Positions 46,715 through 57,159 of a DNA stretch of 64,000 nucleotides are shown here, piece by piece (position 1 is the first letter of the stretch; each line of letters opens with the position of its first letter). The stretch covers positions 339,100,447 to 339,164,446 of the forward strand of contig CM022299.1 of assembly GCA_011799875.1 (NCBI GenBank). Direction: 5' to 3'. Under the pieces are notes generated by a model, which did not search any database, had not been told where the DNA came from, and saw only the letters and a program-made list of their open reading frames with translations. The stretch is from Thinopyrum elongatum. Lineage: Eukaryota; Streptophyta; Magnoliopsida; Poales; Poaceae. The position numbers were made by a program, and so were the translations under genes.

Positions 46715-46806
46715 AGAAGAAGAAGAAGAAGAAGAAAGAGGAAGAAGAAGAAGTTGCACCAGCAGCACGACATTATAGATGGATGGACTATTTCCTCTCT
46801 TTGTAA
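46030..46806 (+). CDS. DEDDy-type 3'-5' exonuclease domain protein (WRN-exo/RNase D-like)
   Basis: An intact single-exon gene of 258 codons, ATG 46030 in a good context (CCAAATGGCG), TAA 46804-46806. The exonuclease core spans about residues 45-200. Motif I is GLDAEYM (Asp56, Glu58), motif II is around GAAIEGDKQKLA (Asp115), and motif III is YAALDARVSFEI (Tyr186, Asp190, the Y-x3-D pattern), so all DEDDy residues seem present. Such proteins remove nucleotides from 3' ends of DNA or RNA with two metal ions; grasses have several small copies of unknown role. The C-terminus is a basic run of about 20 Lys followed by Glu, encoded by an AAG microsatellite, then a short tail. The tail could act as a nuclear localisation or nucleic-acid-binding segment and may vary in length between lines. 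An active or recently active gene is likely. Confidence 0.82.
46674..46755 (+). repeat. (AAG)n microsatellite in coding sequence
   Basis: About 25 triplets, mostly AAG with AGG, GAG and GAA interruptions, inside the exonuclease-like gene. It encodes the poly-Lys/Glu tail. Repeat-length change here alters the protein without breaking its frame. Confidence 0.9.
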
Positions 46807-46998
46807 AAAAAATTCCCTCTCTGTGTACATTGATATAGATGAACTATTTCATGGGTGTGCATGTCTTTGGAACAAGTGTAGTAGTGTAGGTCCGCTTGAC
46901 TATAATTAGCTATTTATCTGCCTAGTTTTCTCTACTACTCCTTGCAGTGATCAGTATGCAATGCATGTGTCAGTAGACGTGACAACTTGTCCATGGAA

Positions 46999-47300
46999 GT
47001 TGAACTACAGCGACCATCACATTTCTACCACTACCACACACGATTCCCACGACGTCGCTCCAACCCATGGCACCACGTCCCCCGATGTGCGCCTCACCCC
47101 TCTCGGCCCCACCGCTCCTCTGCCTTTGTGTGCATGACATGTGGGCCAGCTGAACTGCAGCGACCATCAAGTTTCTACCACAGCCACACGCGATTCCCAC
47201 GACGCCGCTCAAACCGATGACACCACACGTCCCCCGACTTGCGCCTCACCCCTCTCGGTCCCACCACCCCTCTGCCTTTGTGACAATGACATGTGGGCCT
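46999..47300 (+). repeat. 150-bp direct tandem duplication
   Basis: Unit 1 (46999-47148) and unit 2 (47149-47300) both read (GTTGAACTACAGCGACC)/(GCTGAACTGCAGCGACC), then CACGCGATTCCCACGACG, GCGCCTCACCCCTCTCGG and TGACATGTGGGCC. By eye identity is about 85-90%. It lies about 190 bp 3' of the exonuclease gene. Confidence 0.85.
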
Positions 47301-48035
47301 GCCACCTGTAGGGTCCACATGTCATTGACTGAAAGGCAGGTGCACTAAGCCACTGAAGCTCGGTCCCATGGGCCTCGAGAGGGAAATGTAACTCCTGTGC
47401 AGGCCTTGTGGTGCTCCCACTGTACGAACTCGTGCCAAACCTAAAATTCATTTCTTACTTCTACCAATGTGCTGGCTGGAGAAAAAAGTTGAGTGCACTC
47501 TAAAGATATTTACATGCTCCCATTTAGTGGAGTGCACTCTAAACACATTATCTTTTTATTTTTCTCTAGCCTTTCCTAGCCATGCAACCATGCCACATAA
47601 GCTAGTCATGCATGCAATCCATAAATTGCAATATACTTGTGTTACTGTCCAGCATGCAATGCCGCCACATCATCTATTTTTGCCTGATAGTCATAGGTTG
47701 TTTTTTGCATTAGTCTTGATCCTTCACAGTTTGGTAGAGGTACGATTAATCCAAATATTAATGTTCCACAAAACTAAACTCCAAAGGTCCACTGGAGCTG
47801 AGTCAGAGGACGTACGACGGGGGCGGTGGAGGCATCTTCATAAGAGGAGGAGAGCTCGAAGGATAATCTTGCACGTCCGCCGCCACCTGCGTATCGGCAC
47901 GGGACTCCTCGAGCGCCCACTGGAGCTCGCGCTCCTCCAGGGAGCGGCGGAGTCACGGGATTTTCCTAAACCACGATGGGAACCATGCAGTACTCCTCGT
48001 AGCCGGGGGCGGTGCCCGCGTCTCGACTCCTGGGG
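47301..48035. other. stretch without recognised gene
   Basis: It contains two close copies of GAGTGCACTCTAAA (47491 and 47530) and AT-rich sequence, then GC-rich DNA from 47800. Short frames are present on both strands but none looks like a protein. Confidence 0.35.
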
Positions 48036-48420
48036 TACTGTCTGGAGCACGCGCTCAACCACCTCGTGAGCCACGAGGATGCCATGCTCGCGGCCGAGCT
48101 GTTGGAGCACACGCTCGTGCGCCTGAGCGGCGAGGATGCGATGTTCACGAGCGTGCTGCCGGAGCATGCGCTCATCCATGTCGAGAGCAATGAAGATGCG
48201 ATGTTCACAGGCGTTCTCTCGTCCACGTCGAGAGAGGCGATGATGTGATGCTCGCGGGCATGCTGCTAGAGAACGCGCTCGTCCACACTGTGAGCGGCGA
48301 GGACGCGATGCACCTCCTCATGACCGACCAGGGCGTGCTACTGGAGCACAGCTACCCCTCGTGGCCGACGAGGGCGAGCCGCTAGATCACACTGTCCTCC
48401 GCATGGCCAGTCAGCGCGCG
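48036..48420 (+). repeat. imperfect 57-66 bp tandem repeat, GC-rich, partly open frame
   Basis: About six degenerate units start near 48048, 48103, 48160, 48220, 48265 and 48340. Each includes (C/G)TGGAGCACGCGCTC, GAGGATGCGATG and GCGTGCTG. In one plus frame (48012-48248) they encode a 19-21 residue repeat of the type EHALxHxxSxEDAMFTxxL; the minus strand is also open. Unit length is close to a multiple of three, so this may be a fossil of a repeat protein or a GC-rich minisatellite. Confidence 0.5.
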
Positions 48421-48895
48421 CTGCTTGTGGCCGTCGAGGGCGTGCTCCACCTCGGCGATGTCGGAGACTCCGTCCTCTTCCCAAGCCACGGCGCCGTCCA
48501 CTTGGGCAACGATTGCGTGCTCCGGTGGGAGTTGTGTCCATATGGGAGCTTCGAGCTATAGTAACAGTGGGGGCGGGGGTGAGCTTTTCATGGTTTCACA
48601 TGGTCTGAGGAGAAAAATAGAATCTCAAGTAGCACAATATGTTGGAACATGTCGGAGGAAGGCTGGCAGGAGTAGTACAACAAACATCACATGCGCACCA
48701 TATTTTGAGAAGGGTTTAATGTAATTTGTGTGAAATGGGTCTTTATGGATCTAAGAGTAGTACATCCATATCACTGACATTCATGCACGCAACAAACATT
48801 TTGTGTGCTGATTTCACCCTATTTTCATATTCTGTTTGGGAGTGGATTTGATTTTTGTAATCGGAGCTCATTTTTGTAGTTGGTTTCAATTTAGA
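48421..48895. other. stretch without recognised gene
   Basis: 48421-48560 is GC-rich, then AT-rich DNA. Nothing firm is seen. Confidence 0.3.
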
Positions 48896-49460
48896 CTATG
48901 CATGTACTATTATTGTGAGAGATAGATATAGAGACAATATTTGTGTGACAAAGAGGGGGGCGGGGCTGCAATACCTAACGAGAGAGGGGCATAAGCGTGT
49001 TAAGAATACCGTGTGTGTCATAGAGAGAGGAGTGTCCGAAAGGGAGAGAGAGGATGTGTGCGTGTGCGTGTGTATGTTAGTGAGAGAAAGAGGAGCGTGT
49101 AACGTCGGGATCGACAAGGTTACGAGGTTGGGGATATGGGAGAGCGATAGTGTGTGTGCCATGAAGGGACACACAGACAACGTCTTTTTGCATGAGAGAG
49201 AGCTGGCTAGACCTCGATAGCACGACTGGCTAGGGAGTGAAAGGTTCTGTGTGGTAGAAAGAGATAGTAAAGAGAGATGAATGCTTGTTTGTTGCAAGGA
49301 TACCTACATAGACAGGGGAAGCAAGAAGTAGAGAATGGCGGTGTGCCGTTTTTTCATGGGATGGGAGAGAGACCAAGAGACACGCATCGTGTGGAGAGGT
49401 GTGTGTGTTTCGAGAGAGAGGGGGGGCATGGACCTGGATAATGAGATGGGTGCTCATGTG
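48896..49460 (+). repeat. purine-rich GA/GT block
   Basis: The plus strand is strongly depleted of C and composed of GAGAGA and GTGTGT runs (for example GTGTGCGTGTGCGTGTGT at about 49055). No gene is seen; frames on either strand are compositional. A block of the same kind is at 57160-57960. Confidence 0.5.
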
Positions 49461-49947
49461 TATGTTATATGGAAGGAATTGTCTAGGTGGTAGTCTTATG
49501 ATGGAGACCCAATCTTTCAATGAGAGTTGGGATAAGTATCGATTTGATGGATTTTGACGTTGATGATCTAGCTATATCGCACCCGGTGGTACAAATCGAC
49601 AATCGTTACTAAACCAATCTTCGATGGTCGATGATCTTGTCGTATGCAAAAAATCAACCTGAATAACGAGATGGAGTTCCTCCAAGCAACTGAAGAACCG
49701 GCTAGAACTAAGATAATGCAATCTTAATTGCCAATATGAATTAATTAAGGATAATGGTGGGGTTGCTGCTATAGGATCTGAACAAGGCGGTTGTCCTACA
49801 CACCCCGCAAATGCAAATTATAGCGAAGCAAAACAATGTGTACACAACAACGCGAGTTCTAACCTAGGAAAAAAGTAGTAGTCTTATCTATATATATAGA
49901 CTATATTACTATATTTTATATCTGTATAGTTATATCTATATCTATTC
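49461..49947. other. stretch without recognised gene
   Basis: AT-rich sequence with no supported feature. Confidence 0.3.
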
Positions 49948-50208
49948 CACTCCATCCGTTTGTAACTTACTCCGCACATAGCTTTGACTGCAGCCAAAAT
50001 TTATAAATCTTGACCAAATTCGGTGAAAACAATATGAACATTTACACTAACAAATTTTCATGATGTGGAAATAAAAGCAATGATGAATCAAATGATATAT
50101 ATTTGGTGGTGTATATGTTAATACTTTTTCCTACAAACTTGTTGAAAGCATACAAAGTTTGACTTTAGAGAAACCCAATATGCGGTATTATGTATTATAT
50201 ATTCTATG
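49948..50208. mobile_element. Stowaway-like MITE (degenerate)
   Basis: The left end ACTCCATCCGTTTGTAACTT and TACTCCGCACATA pair loosely with the right end TATGCGGTATTA. The interior has paired CTTTGACT and AAAGTTTGACTTTAG blocks, the signature of a Tc1/Mariner MITE family common in Triticeae. The ends are worn, so the boundaries are approximate. Confidence 0.55.
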
Positions 50209-50639
50209 TTCATTATTTTTCTGTAGTCAATGCGTGTATTTGCACGTACACATTATAAACCGTTGATTGACGTTGATCCAATGCTCCAGGTGGCTGTGAT
50301 TCGGATCTACTATAACCTAATTGTACCCATAAACGTTCTTCTCGAACGAGCAGCATGACAGTGTGATTGATCCACACAAGAAGCTCTCAATAAGACCTCG
50401 AGACATGCTACGTGGCTTCATGTTTGCCCCCCACATCATATTATTCATACTACGTTGACTGAAAAAAGATAAATCACCCAAAACAAGATCTTCCCATTTT
50501 GTTGTTCCTATGATGTTGTGCCATGCATGTACCTAGTTGTATAGTGGTAGTAGTAGTAGTACAAACTTCGTAGTAGGAGTAGTACGGAGTGCTCCTACTC
50601 TATCAACGAGTCCCATCTAACACCAAATTTCTTGGCTTC
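50209..50639. other. stretch without recognised gene
   Basis: AT-rich DNA with a (TAG)n-like run (GTAGTAGTAGTAGTAC at about 50545). Nothing else is supported. Confidence 0.3.
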
Positions 50640-53470
50640 TGTCGTGGTTTTGTCACGGCAGATGTCATAGTATGAGGACTTAGTCGTGAGGCCATCGCAA
50701 CTAGGTAGTAGCTTGAACGGGGTTGATTGGAATCGAGAGATGCAAGTTTTTACCCAGGTTCGGCCCCTCGTGGTGGAGGTAAAAGCCTACATCCTGCTTG
50801 ATTGATATTGATGATTATGATGATCTCGATTACAGGGGCGATGTTTCGCTACCTCTATCTCGATGGCATCTACTTTGATCTTGTCTAAGACCTGTCTGTC
50901 TCTCTAAACCTATCCCTCTTGGGGTGCCCTGCCCCTCCTTATATAAGTTGGAGGGGCGGCTTACATCTAGAGTCCTAATAGGATTAGGACTAGTCTATTT
51001 TCTATTACAAGCTAGAGACTAGTCATGGTCTTGCTTCTCTTGGAGGGAACTTTCCTCTTGTTGGACCTTCTCTGTGAGCCGGCCCATTGGACTCCCTTTA
51101 AGCCGGCCCCGCCACGAGATGCCAAGTCTGGGCGGGTTACCGATGAGGCGCCAAGTCTCTGCCGGGTCATACTTCCGGCCGGATTATACCGCGGGGTATA
51201 TCCCCAACATTAGCCCCCAGTTTAATTTGGATTTATCCTTGTTAAACTTATCCTGAAAAATAAAAACAAGAACAAATTTGACAGGTTGTACGCCGGGTTG
51301 AGGATTCTTCTGACTCGGCATCTGTTCATCCTTAAGTCCTTGTCATTTCCTTTTGTGAATGCACCTGACCGAGTCAATCTGTGTCGGGTCATGCAATTTT
51401 TGAGCTTCTTTCATATGTGTCCGTGATCTCATAACAAATCTTTTTAGCAGATATGTCAAACTTTGTCAATGCGGAAATCCAAGCGCTTTATTCAATGGAA
51501 TCCCTCCTGGAAAGTCTGGGTCTCTTCATTATATCAGTAGGCCAGCTTCAAAATCAATTTGCTGACATTGGTTTCTTATAGGGAAATATTGGGAAAAATA
51601 ACCCAGCTTCAAAATCAACTTTAAGATATCCTTCTGGTGCTGAGCCAGCTTTGAATACTCTGGCTTGATAAAAATATTAAACTTTAAGATATCCTTGTAA
51701 TGTTCAGCCGGTTTGAGGATGTTAGAGCTTGTCAAGTTGCGATCGTCGAAGTTGTCGGGTTATGATTGATGATGCCGGGTCATGATTGTTGCTGACACCG
51801 GGTCATGTAATTGATCTTCCTAGGTTCTTAAGGCCAAGTCCTTATAGGATGTATCCTTCCAAGCCGGGTCTTCTCAGCCCGGGTCATTCTAAATTTTTCT
51901 TTCATTTCCAATATATATATATCAACTGTAGCCCCCAAGTCTTAAGAGAGGAACATAGTGATAGCTTAAGACTTGCTTCAATATAAATGTTGCAAATTTG
52001 GAGAAATCTGGGTTGTTCATCTGAGTCACCAGTCATAAACTGAATGTTTTGCATTTCACATGTGTAGCCCCCAAGGGCTGGCTCATCAATATTTGATGGG
52101 CTGGGTCTTCAATTTGGACCTTATGATCTGTTGAGATAACTGAGCGTTGTAGCCCCCAAGTGCTGGGTTGTCTTGCCTGCAGCAACCTGGGACTTTGTAT
52201 TTGTCTTATGCTCATAAAACTTCAGCCAGTGTAGCCCCCAAGGGCCGGATCATTATGCAATAATGAGCAACATGGACTTTGTAGATCTGATTATGTAGAC
52301 TTGAGCAGCAATGTGTAGCCCTCAAGGGCCGGCTCATCGTTATATGATGGGCCGGGTCTTCATATGATACCTCAACTTGAAAATGATAGTACATTAGCCC
52401 CCAAGTGCCATGTTGAGTGTTCACAACCACATGGGACTTGATGTTTTGTAGGCCTAAATCGACTGATGTAGCCCCCAAGTGCCGGGTCGTTTGGCAACGG
52501 TGACTCGAGACTTCAGAAAATTGAACAATCTAGCCCCCAAGTGCCGGGTCGTGTGCCTGCAGCGGCTCGGGACTTTTCCTTCCATTGTAGAATAAAATTA
52601 TACCCACTATCTGGATGATGTTGCTGAATGCTTTGCATATCAATATTGACCTTGTTGCTAAATCCATCAAGAGTCTTGCCTTGCATAACACTTCAAATTT
52701 TATTGCCTTTGATAACGCCAGTTGTCATGACCTTTGCCATGATATCCTTGCTTGAATTTTGCTCTCCTTTGTAGCATTGCAATAATCCAATTTGTGAATT
52801 GCCACTGGTAATTTATGATACTATGCTCCTTACTATGAGCCGACATTTTGGATTTAACAGAATATAGCCATCTATCTGAGCCGGCTTTGAAATCCTCAAT
52901 CATTCAATACTGGTTATGATAAACCATGATGATGACCCGGCTCTCAATTGTAAGCCGGTCCTGTAGATGTAATATGTACCTACAATTGTTTCAAAGTCGG
53001 CTTTGATAGCCATGTTATTTGAAACTGGTTTGATAAACCATATAATACCCGGCCATTGTGGCTATCAAGGATTTATTTGTTCCTGCATAGTTACAATGTA
53101 ACCCCGTTTGAAAAATGGCTCCTGCAAAATATATACACGCATATATGATGTATGTGTATGATAACAGAGTATAAAAATATCGGCTTTCAAGGCACGATAA
53201 AAAGACCGGCTTTCGAGGCTCGAGTCTTGCTTCAGTTAAGCTGGCATGATAGCCTTGGTTTATCCTCGCTTTCTGTAAGCGGGCTCTCACATGACTCAAG
53301 CCGCCGTTTTAACATTGATGAGTTCAGGGTCATAAAGATTGACTGTCAAGAGTACGGGGGGTCACCTTTTCGGAGTAGCATTAAGCAGACAGGCAGGTTT
53401 AAGCAATATAATATTTGGCGTTTTTGCCGGGTCAAGAGGGTGATAAAGCTAAACTCGCTGAGTTGGAAGC
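50640..53470 (-). mobile_element. LTR retrotransposon fragment, minus strand, 3' end
   Basis: 50640-51209 (570 bp) has LTR-like termini TGTCGTGG and CCCCAACA. On the minus strand the 3' side is preceded by a polypurine run AAACTGGGGGCTAA directly before TGTTGGGG, so the element reads right to left and this is its 3' LTR. A palindromic TATA (CTTATATAAG, about 50938) lies inside. The interior (51210 on) shows no coding frame and is dominated by GGGGGCT repeats (51930-52545) and CCGGCTT motifs. No 5' LTR or domains are found, so it is truncated. The right boundary is uncertain. Family unknown; probably Gypsy. Confidence 0.6.
51930..52545 (-). repeat. row of polypurine-like repeats (CTTGGGGGCT)
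   Basis: Eight copies of AGCC[C/T]CCAAG[T/G] on the plus strand, starting at 51930, 52066, 52151, 52233, 52317, 52396, 52470 and 52532. On the element strand each reads CTTGGGGGCTA, like the real polypurine tract next to the LTR. Seven intervals are 136, 85, 82, 84, 79, 74 and 62 bp. Each unit also carries a GCCGGGTCGT or GCCGGCTCAT sequence and ends near GGGACTT. Confidence 0.75.
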
Positions 53471-53501
53471 CCCCAAGTGACCAATGATCAAAATTGAATA
53501 G

Positions 53502-53725
53502 GATACCCATGTTTAGACTGTGCGTCATGGCGACTAGTCTTCTTTGGTAAACTTACTTTTTGCCAATAAAGCAAGATACCTATGTTTGAACTGCGCATCG
53601 TGGCAGCTAGTTCTCTTTGGCAACCTTTAATTTTTCGCCAATATGGCAGGATACCCATGTTTGAACTGCGCAACATGGCAGCTAGTCCTCTCTGGCAACC
53701 TATAATTTTGCGCCAATAAGGCAGT
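53502..53725 (+). repeat. 74-bp tandem repeat, three units
   Basis: Units start at GATACC at 53502, 53575 and 53650 (73 and 75 bp apart). Each contains ATGTTTGAACTGCGCA, GTGGCAGCTAGT, TTTGGCAACCT and CGCCAATA. Units 2 and 3 are most alike. Confidence 0.85.
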
Positions 53726-54494
53726 AGCCTCTTGAAATTCCATGCTACAGCTAGATCTTCCCCTCCTCATTTCTGTTTTCCAACGTGGCAGGTGGTGTGC
53801 GGTTTGCCGATAGTCGGTTTGCTCAACTGCGGTCCCACATGGAAGTGAAAATGCTAGGCAACACACCTTCCCTAGCTATGTGGCGTGCCGGACGGACCAT
53901 GGAGTACTCCCGATTCCTAGGCGTGTGGGGGTGCAACGCGAACATGGTAGACCTTTTCCATTTAAACATGTATAAATTGTAACATTTGGTTCTGCTCCTT
54001 GGCGCGATCGATAGATAGAAATAACTATTGGAAACGCTAGGGCGGGGCTTTCCCTCCCGATAAGCAGGGTAGTAGCTAGGTTGGCGCATCGTCGGTTTGG
54101 TCACATGCGGTCCCACATGTTGTAGTGATATAAAGCCTAGCCAATGCATGTTGACCGGGGGGCCGAAACGACAGTCTGGTATGCGACGGGGAAGGGACAT
54201 GCTTCATGTACGTGTTCCAGTTTCTCGTTTTGAACTTGCGAATGTGATAGGCGTGCTGCACGAGTAGTTTTGAATTTATAAGCTCGGTCTCGATTTTTGA
54301 ATTTACGAGTAGTTCGTAGGTCCGGTCAAGCATCGTACTTAAATTATGAAGTTGATGCAAAAGGTAAGCACAACTTATAAATTGATAGAGGGAGTACTAG
54401 TTACAGTGATGCATATAATTGATGCCAAATGTGAGCAAAGGGATCACACATGTCTTTACCGACTGGAACGGCAATGCAATAGTACAATAAGAAT
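53726..54494. other. stretch without recognised gene
   Basis: Two similar segments, about 53800-53875 and 54090-54150, share GTCGGTTTG and GCGGTCCCACATG and could be a diverged duplication. A short TAGAGGGAGTACTAG near 54384 resembles the worn end of a Stowaway MITE. No gene is supported. Confidence 0.35.
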
Positions 54495-55148
54495 TCAGGC
54501 CACGATGACACGATCGCAGTGGTGATTACATGAGGCAAGAAGAAAGATGCATCCATCAACGACCTCCTCCTCCTCGACTCTGTGCGCCGGGCCATTGACC
54601 GGCGGCTGAGGAGCGGCGGATTTTGTGGCGATGTCAAGGTGCTTCTCAACAAAGGCGTCCAAGGCTTCCAGCTAGTTAACAAACGCCAACATCATAGCAT
54701 CCTCACCGGCCTTGTAGATGCCTATGTGCACTATTTCCTCGTACACGTGGATGTGTAGGTTGATGAATTCTTGCAGGGCGAGGCGCCTAGCGTCGAGCGC
54801 GACCTCGAGGTGGACATTCTTCGTTGTGTCGGCGGGCAGTCGCAGGGCCACCAGTGCTTGAAAGAGTTTCTAACCGTGGAGGCCGATTAGGGTGGGAGGC
54901 AATGAGGAGCCTGGGCGCGCAGGCTAGAGGAGTACGGCGATGTGGTTCGGGAGCTTCTTCATGGCGGTGAACTTGTTGATGGTGGCAATGATCATCTTGT
55001 CCAACTGAGAGTCGTAGCTGGCGTTGACGATGGCCATGAACCAGCCGGTCTCCAACACCCTCTAGAGATGATCCTCTGTGCCATGCTGCAGGCCGGCGTC
55101 GTGGACCATCTGGCACAGCCGCTGGCCGGTCGATCGCATCACCGCCAT
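54495..55148 (-). pseudogene. unrecognised intronless gene copy with four in-frame TAG codons
   Basis: One minus-strand frame of 218 codons from ATG 55148 to TGA 54497-54495, without frameshift. Four stops interrupt it, all TAG, at 55064-55062, 54926-54924, 54872-54870 and 54674-54672 (codons 29, 75, 93 and 159). The translated text looks like a soluble helical protein (DKMIIATINKFTAMKKL, LHIHVYEEIVHIGIYKAGED, ALDAFVEKHLDIATK) with an acidic stretch (RVEEEEVVDG). No known domain is recognised. The unbroken frame over 654 bp argues it was a real protein until recently. Confidence 0.55.
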
Positions 55149-55781
55149 GGGTCTGAAGTGAGCACTATTGCGCTTAGTGTAGATGCGTAGGTGCGTACAA
55201 TGTGGTGGATGCATTGGAATGGAGGGGCACATTTATATGAGTGCAAACTGCATTGCATTCACATCGTGCTGCCTCCTTTCCGTGTCCTCCTCCCTACTTC
55301 CCTCAACATGCTACTAATTGAAGGAGGATGCATCACTGGTCGTTCAACATTTCGGGAACCGCTACCCTCTCCCTCTTCTGCATTAAAGCCGTATCGGGAA
55401 CTGTCCTGGTTTACTAGTTTACCGTCCATTTTTCAATTTATTTTTACCGTCCTATTTTACTAGTAGCTGTCACATCAAATAGTATTGTGCCGCCCGCTGC
55501 ACGCCCGGCTGAACACGCCTCCTTGCCTCCATCAGACGCCTCCATTAAACACGCATGCAAACTGAGAAACCTACTCCGGCCACACGTCCATTCATGAGCG
55601 GGCCGGAATTAAATGCAACGCCGGCCGAGCTCCTCCCGTCCGCCCTCAGTTTAAACGAGGCCAGATAACGGCCAAGCTCCTACCATCCGCCTTCTATTAA
55701 AACAAGGCCAGACGGCGGGCAAGAATCGCACCCCTCCGCCACTCCCCCATCTCCTCCTTCACCATTTTCTCCACTCTTCCG
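55149..55781. other. possible promoter and 5' UTR region
   Basis: GC-rich and C-rich in the last 300 bp, with CTCCCATCTCCTCCTTCACC just before the ATG at 55782, a usual plant 5' UTR appearance. Repeated GGCCAGA/AACGGCCAAG motifs are at 55655-55720. Confidence 0.35.
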
Positions 55782-56430
55782 ATGGCTTCTGAGGAGCTAT
55801 TCTCCGGCATACTAGCCGGCTGGGTGGGCCGCCAAGCCCTCCGAATACGAGCGAGGCCGCTCGATGCTTTACCTACCTCGCCTGGCCCGACGGAGCCAGT
55901 TGCAGCCCCAAGCCGGCGCGTGGTTCAGCAACTCGCCGCTCCAGTTCAGCTCGATGAGGAGTGGTGAGTTCCTCCACTTCGGCATGGCGGCGAGCACGGC
56001 GACACGGGCATCGTCGCTGCTGCGTTGTACCGCGCCACCAGTGTCTTTGGCCGCACCTCCCATGTCTGTGGTGGCCGCGCCTCCGGTTTCTGTGGTCGCG
56101 CCTCCCGTGCCTACGACAGCGCCATGCAGGCAGAGACAGAAGTCAGGTGCGTGGAGAGCGACGAGTCGGTGGCTAGCTTCTCTGTGTCCGCCGCCATCAT
56201 CAAGGAGAAGTAGAACACGGGAGGCCACCACCGCTTGGGTCCCATGAAGGCCACCACCGAGGCGACGACTGCGTATACAGGTGGTCTCTTGCGAGGACCT
56301 TCGTCGACTCCGCAAGTGTCTGATGGACATGAGGAAGACAAAGGGATCCACGGGCGGCTATTTAGATTAGGTATTAATTATACCACGAGAGCTGGATTAG
56401 CACCGCTTAGTTCATCTAAATGTAAATAAA
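55782..56430 (+). pseudogene. candidate gene start, product unrecognised
   Basis: The ATG at 55782 (MASEELFSGILAGWVGRQAL) follows a C-rich 5' UTR-like stretch. The frame is open for 61 codons and meets TGA at 55965-55967, but a possible splice donor GTGAGT at 55964-55969 would end the exon before it. The same frame is open again to 56215 (ETEVRCVESDESVASFSVSA), then to about 56427. Ser/Glu-rich parts and a second frame rich in Ala/Pro (AAPPVSVVAPPVPTTAPC) make its coding status unclear. It may be a decayed gene or gene-like cargo of a repeat. Confidence 0.3.
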
Positions 56431-57159
56431 TCCGTCATGTTTATATGAAGATATGGCTTTTTTATACGAAATCCTTCATGCTTATATGAAATCAGTCCGT
56501 GTTTGCACGAATTTCCTCTGGTTGGTTAGAGTTGTGAAAATGTATGCCGCTGGCATTCGATGTCGTCCTCCGCGGACGGAAGTGGGAGGAAATTTGCCAG
56601 TTGCCGTTGGAGATGCTCTTATGCTGGAAATAATAGAGTCGCATCCAATCCATTTGAGTTAATTGCTTGTATGATTCTCAAAGATCAAAAGTTAATTGCA
56701 TGTACAGTGTACATGACTTGCAGGGTGGCTACATATTCGTACAGAAAGTTAAAAAGAAACAAATCAATCCTTAATCTTGTATTCTAAGTACTCTATGGGT
56801 TCCACTGTCCGTACAGTAGTGAAAGAAGTATATATTAAAAAACTATAAAAATCTAAAGTTTAAGACATAATTCAAACTCAGGTCATCTCGTTGCGAGCAT
56901 CCGGCGCTAACCAGTCCACCAGATGGTCTTTGTGGACAATGCAAGAGATATATTTCTTTTTAAATAGTTACTGCGATAATTGGTTTGAAGTGATATATTT
57001 TATGTCTGCCCGAAATGATCACAAATTCACTAGTAGTAACAAAGAAAAGGTTGCCTTGTTAATTAACAGAAAACATGGCGAAAACTATCACATGAGGCCG
57101 GTAAAAACAAGGCACACTGGGTTCAGCGTCATCGTCACTAGAGCTGTGTGCGCGCGAGA
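56431..57159. other. stretch without recognised gene
   Basis: AT-rich. The segment TTGGAGATGCTCTT (about 56608) is common near the ends of grass repeats. Nothing is supported as a gene. Confidence 0.3.

Noticed and set aside
46490..46830. Minus-strand frames with poly-Ser or poly-Leu
   Set aside because: They are complements of the AAG microsatellite and lie antisense to a convincing gene.
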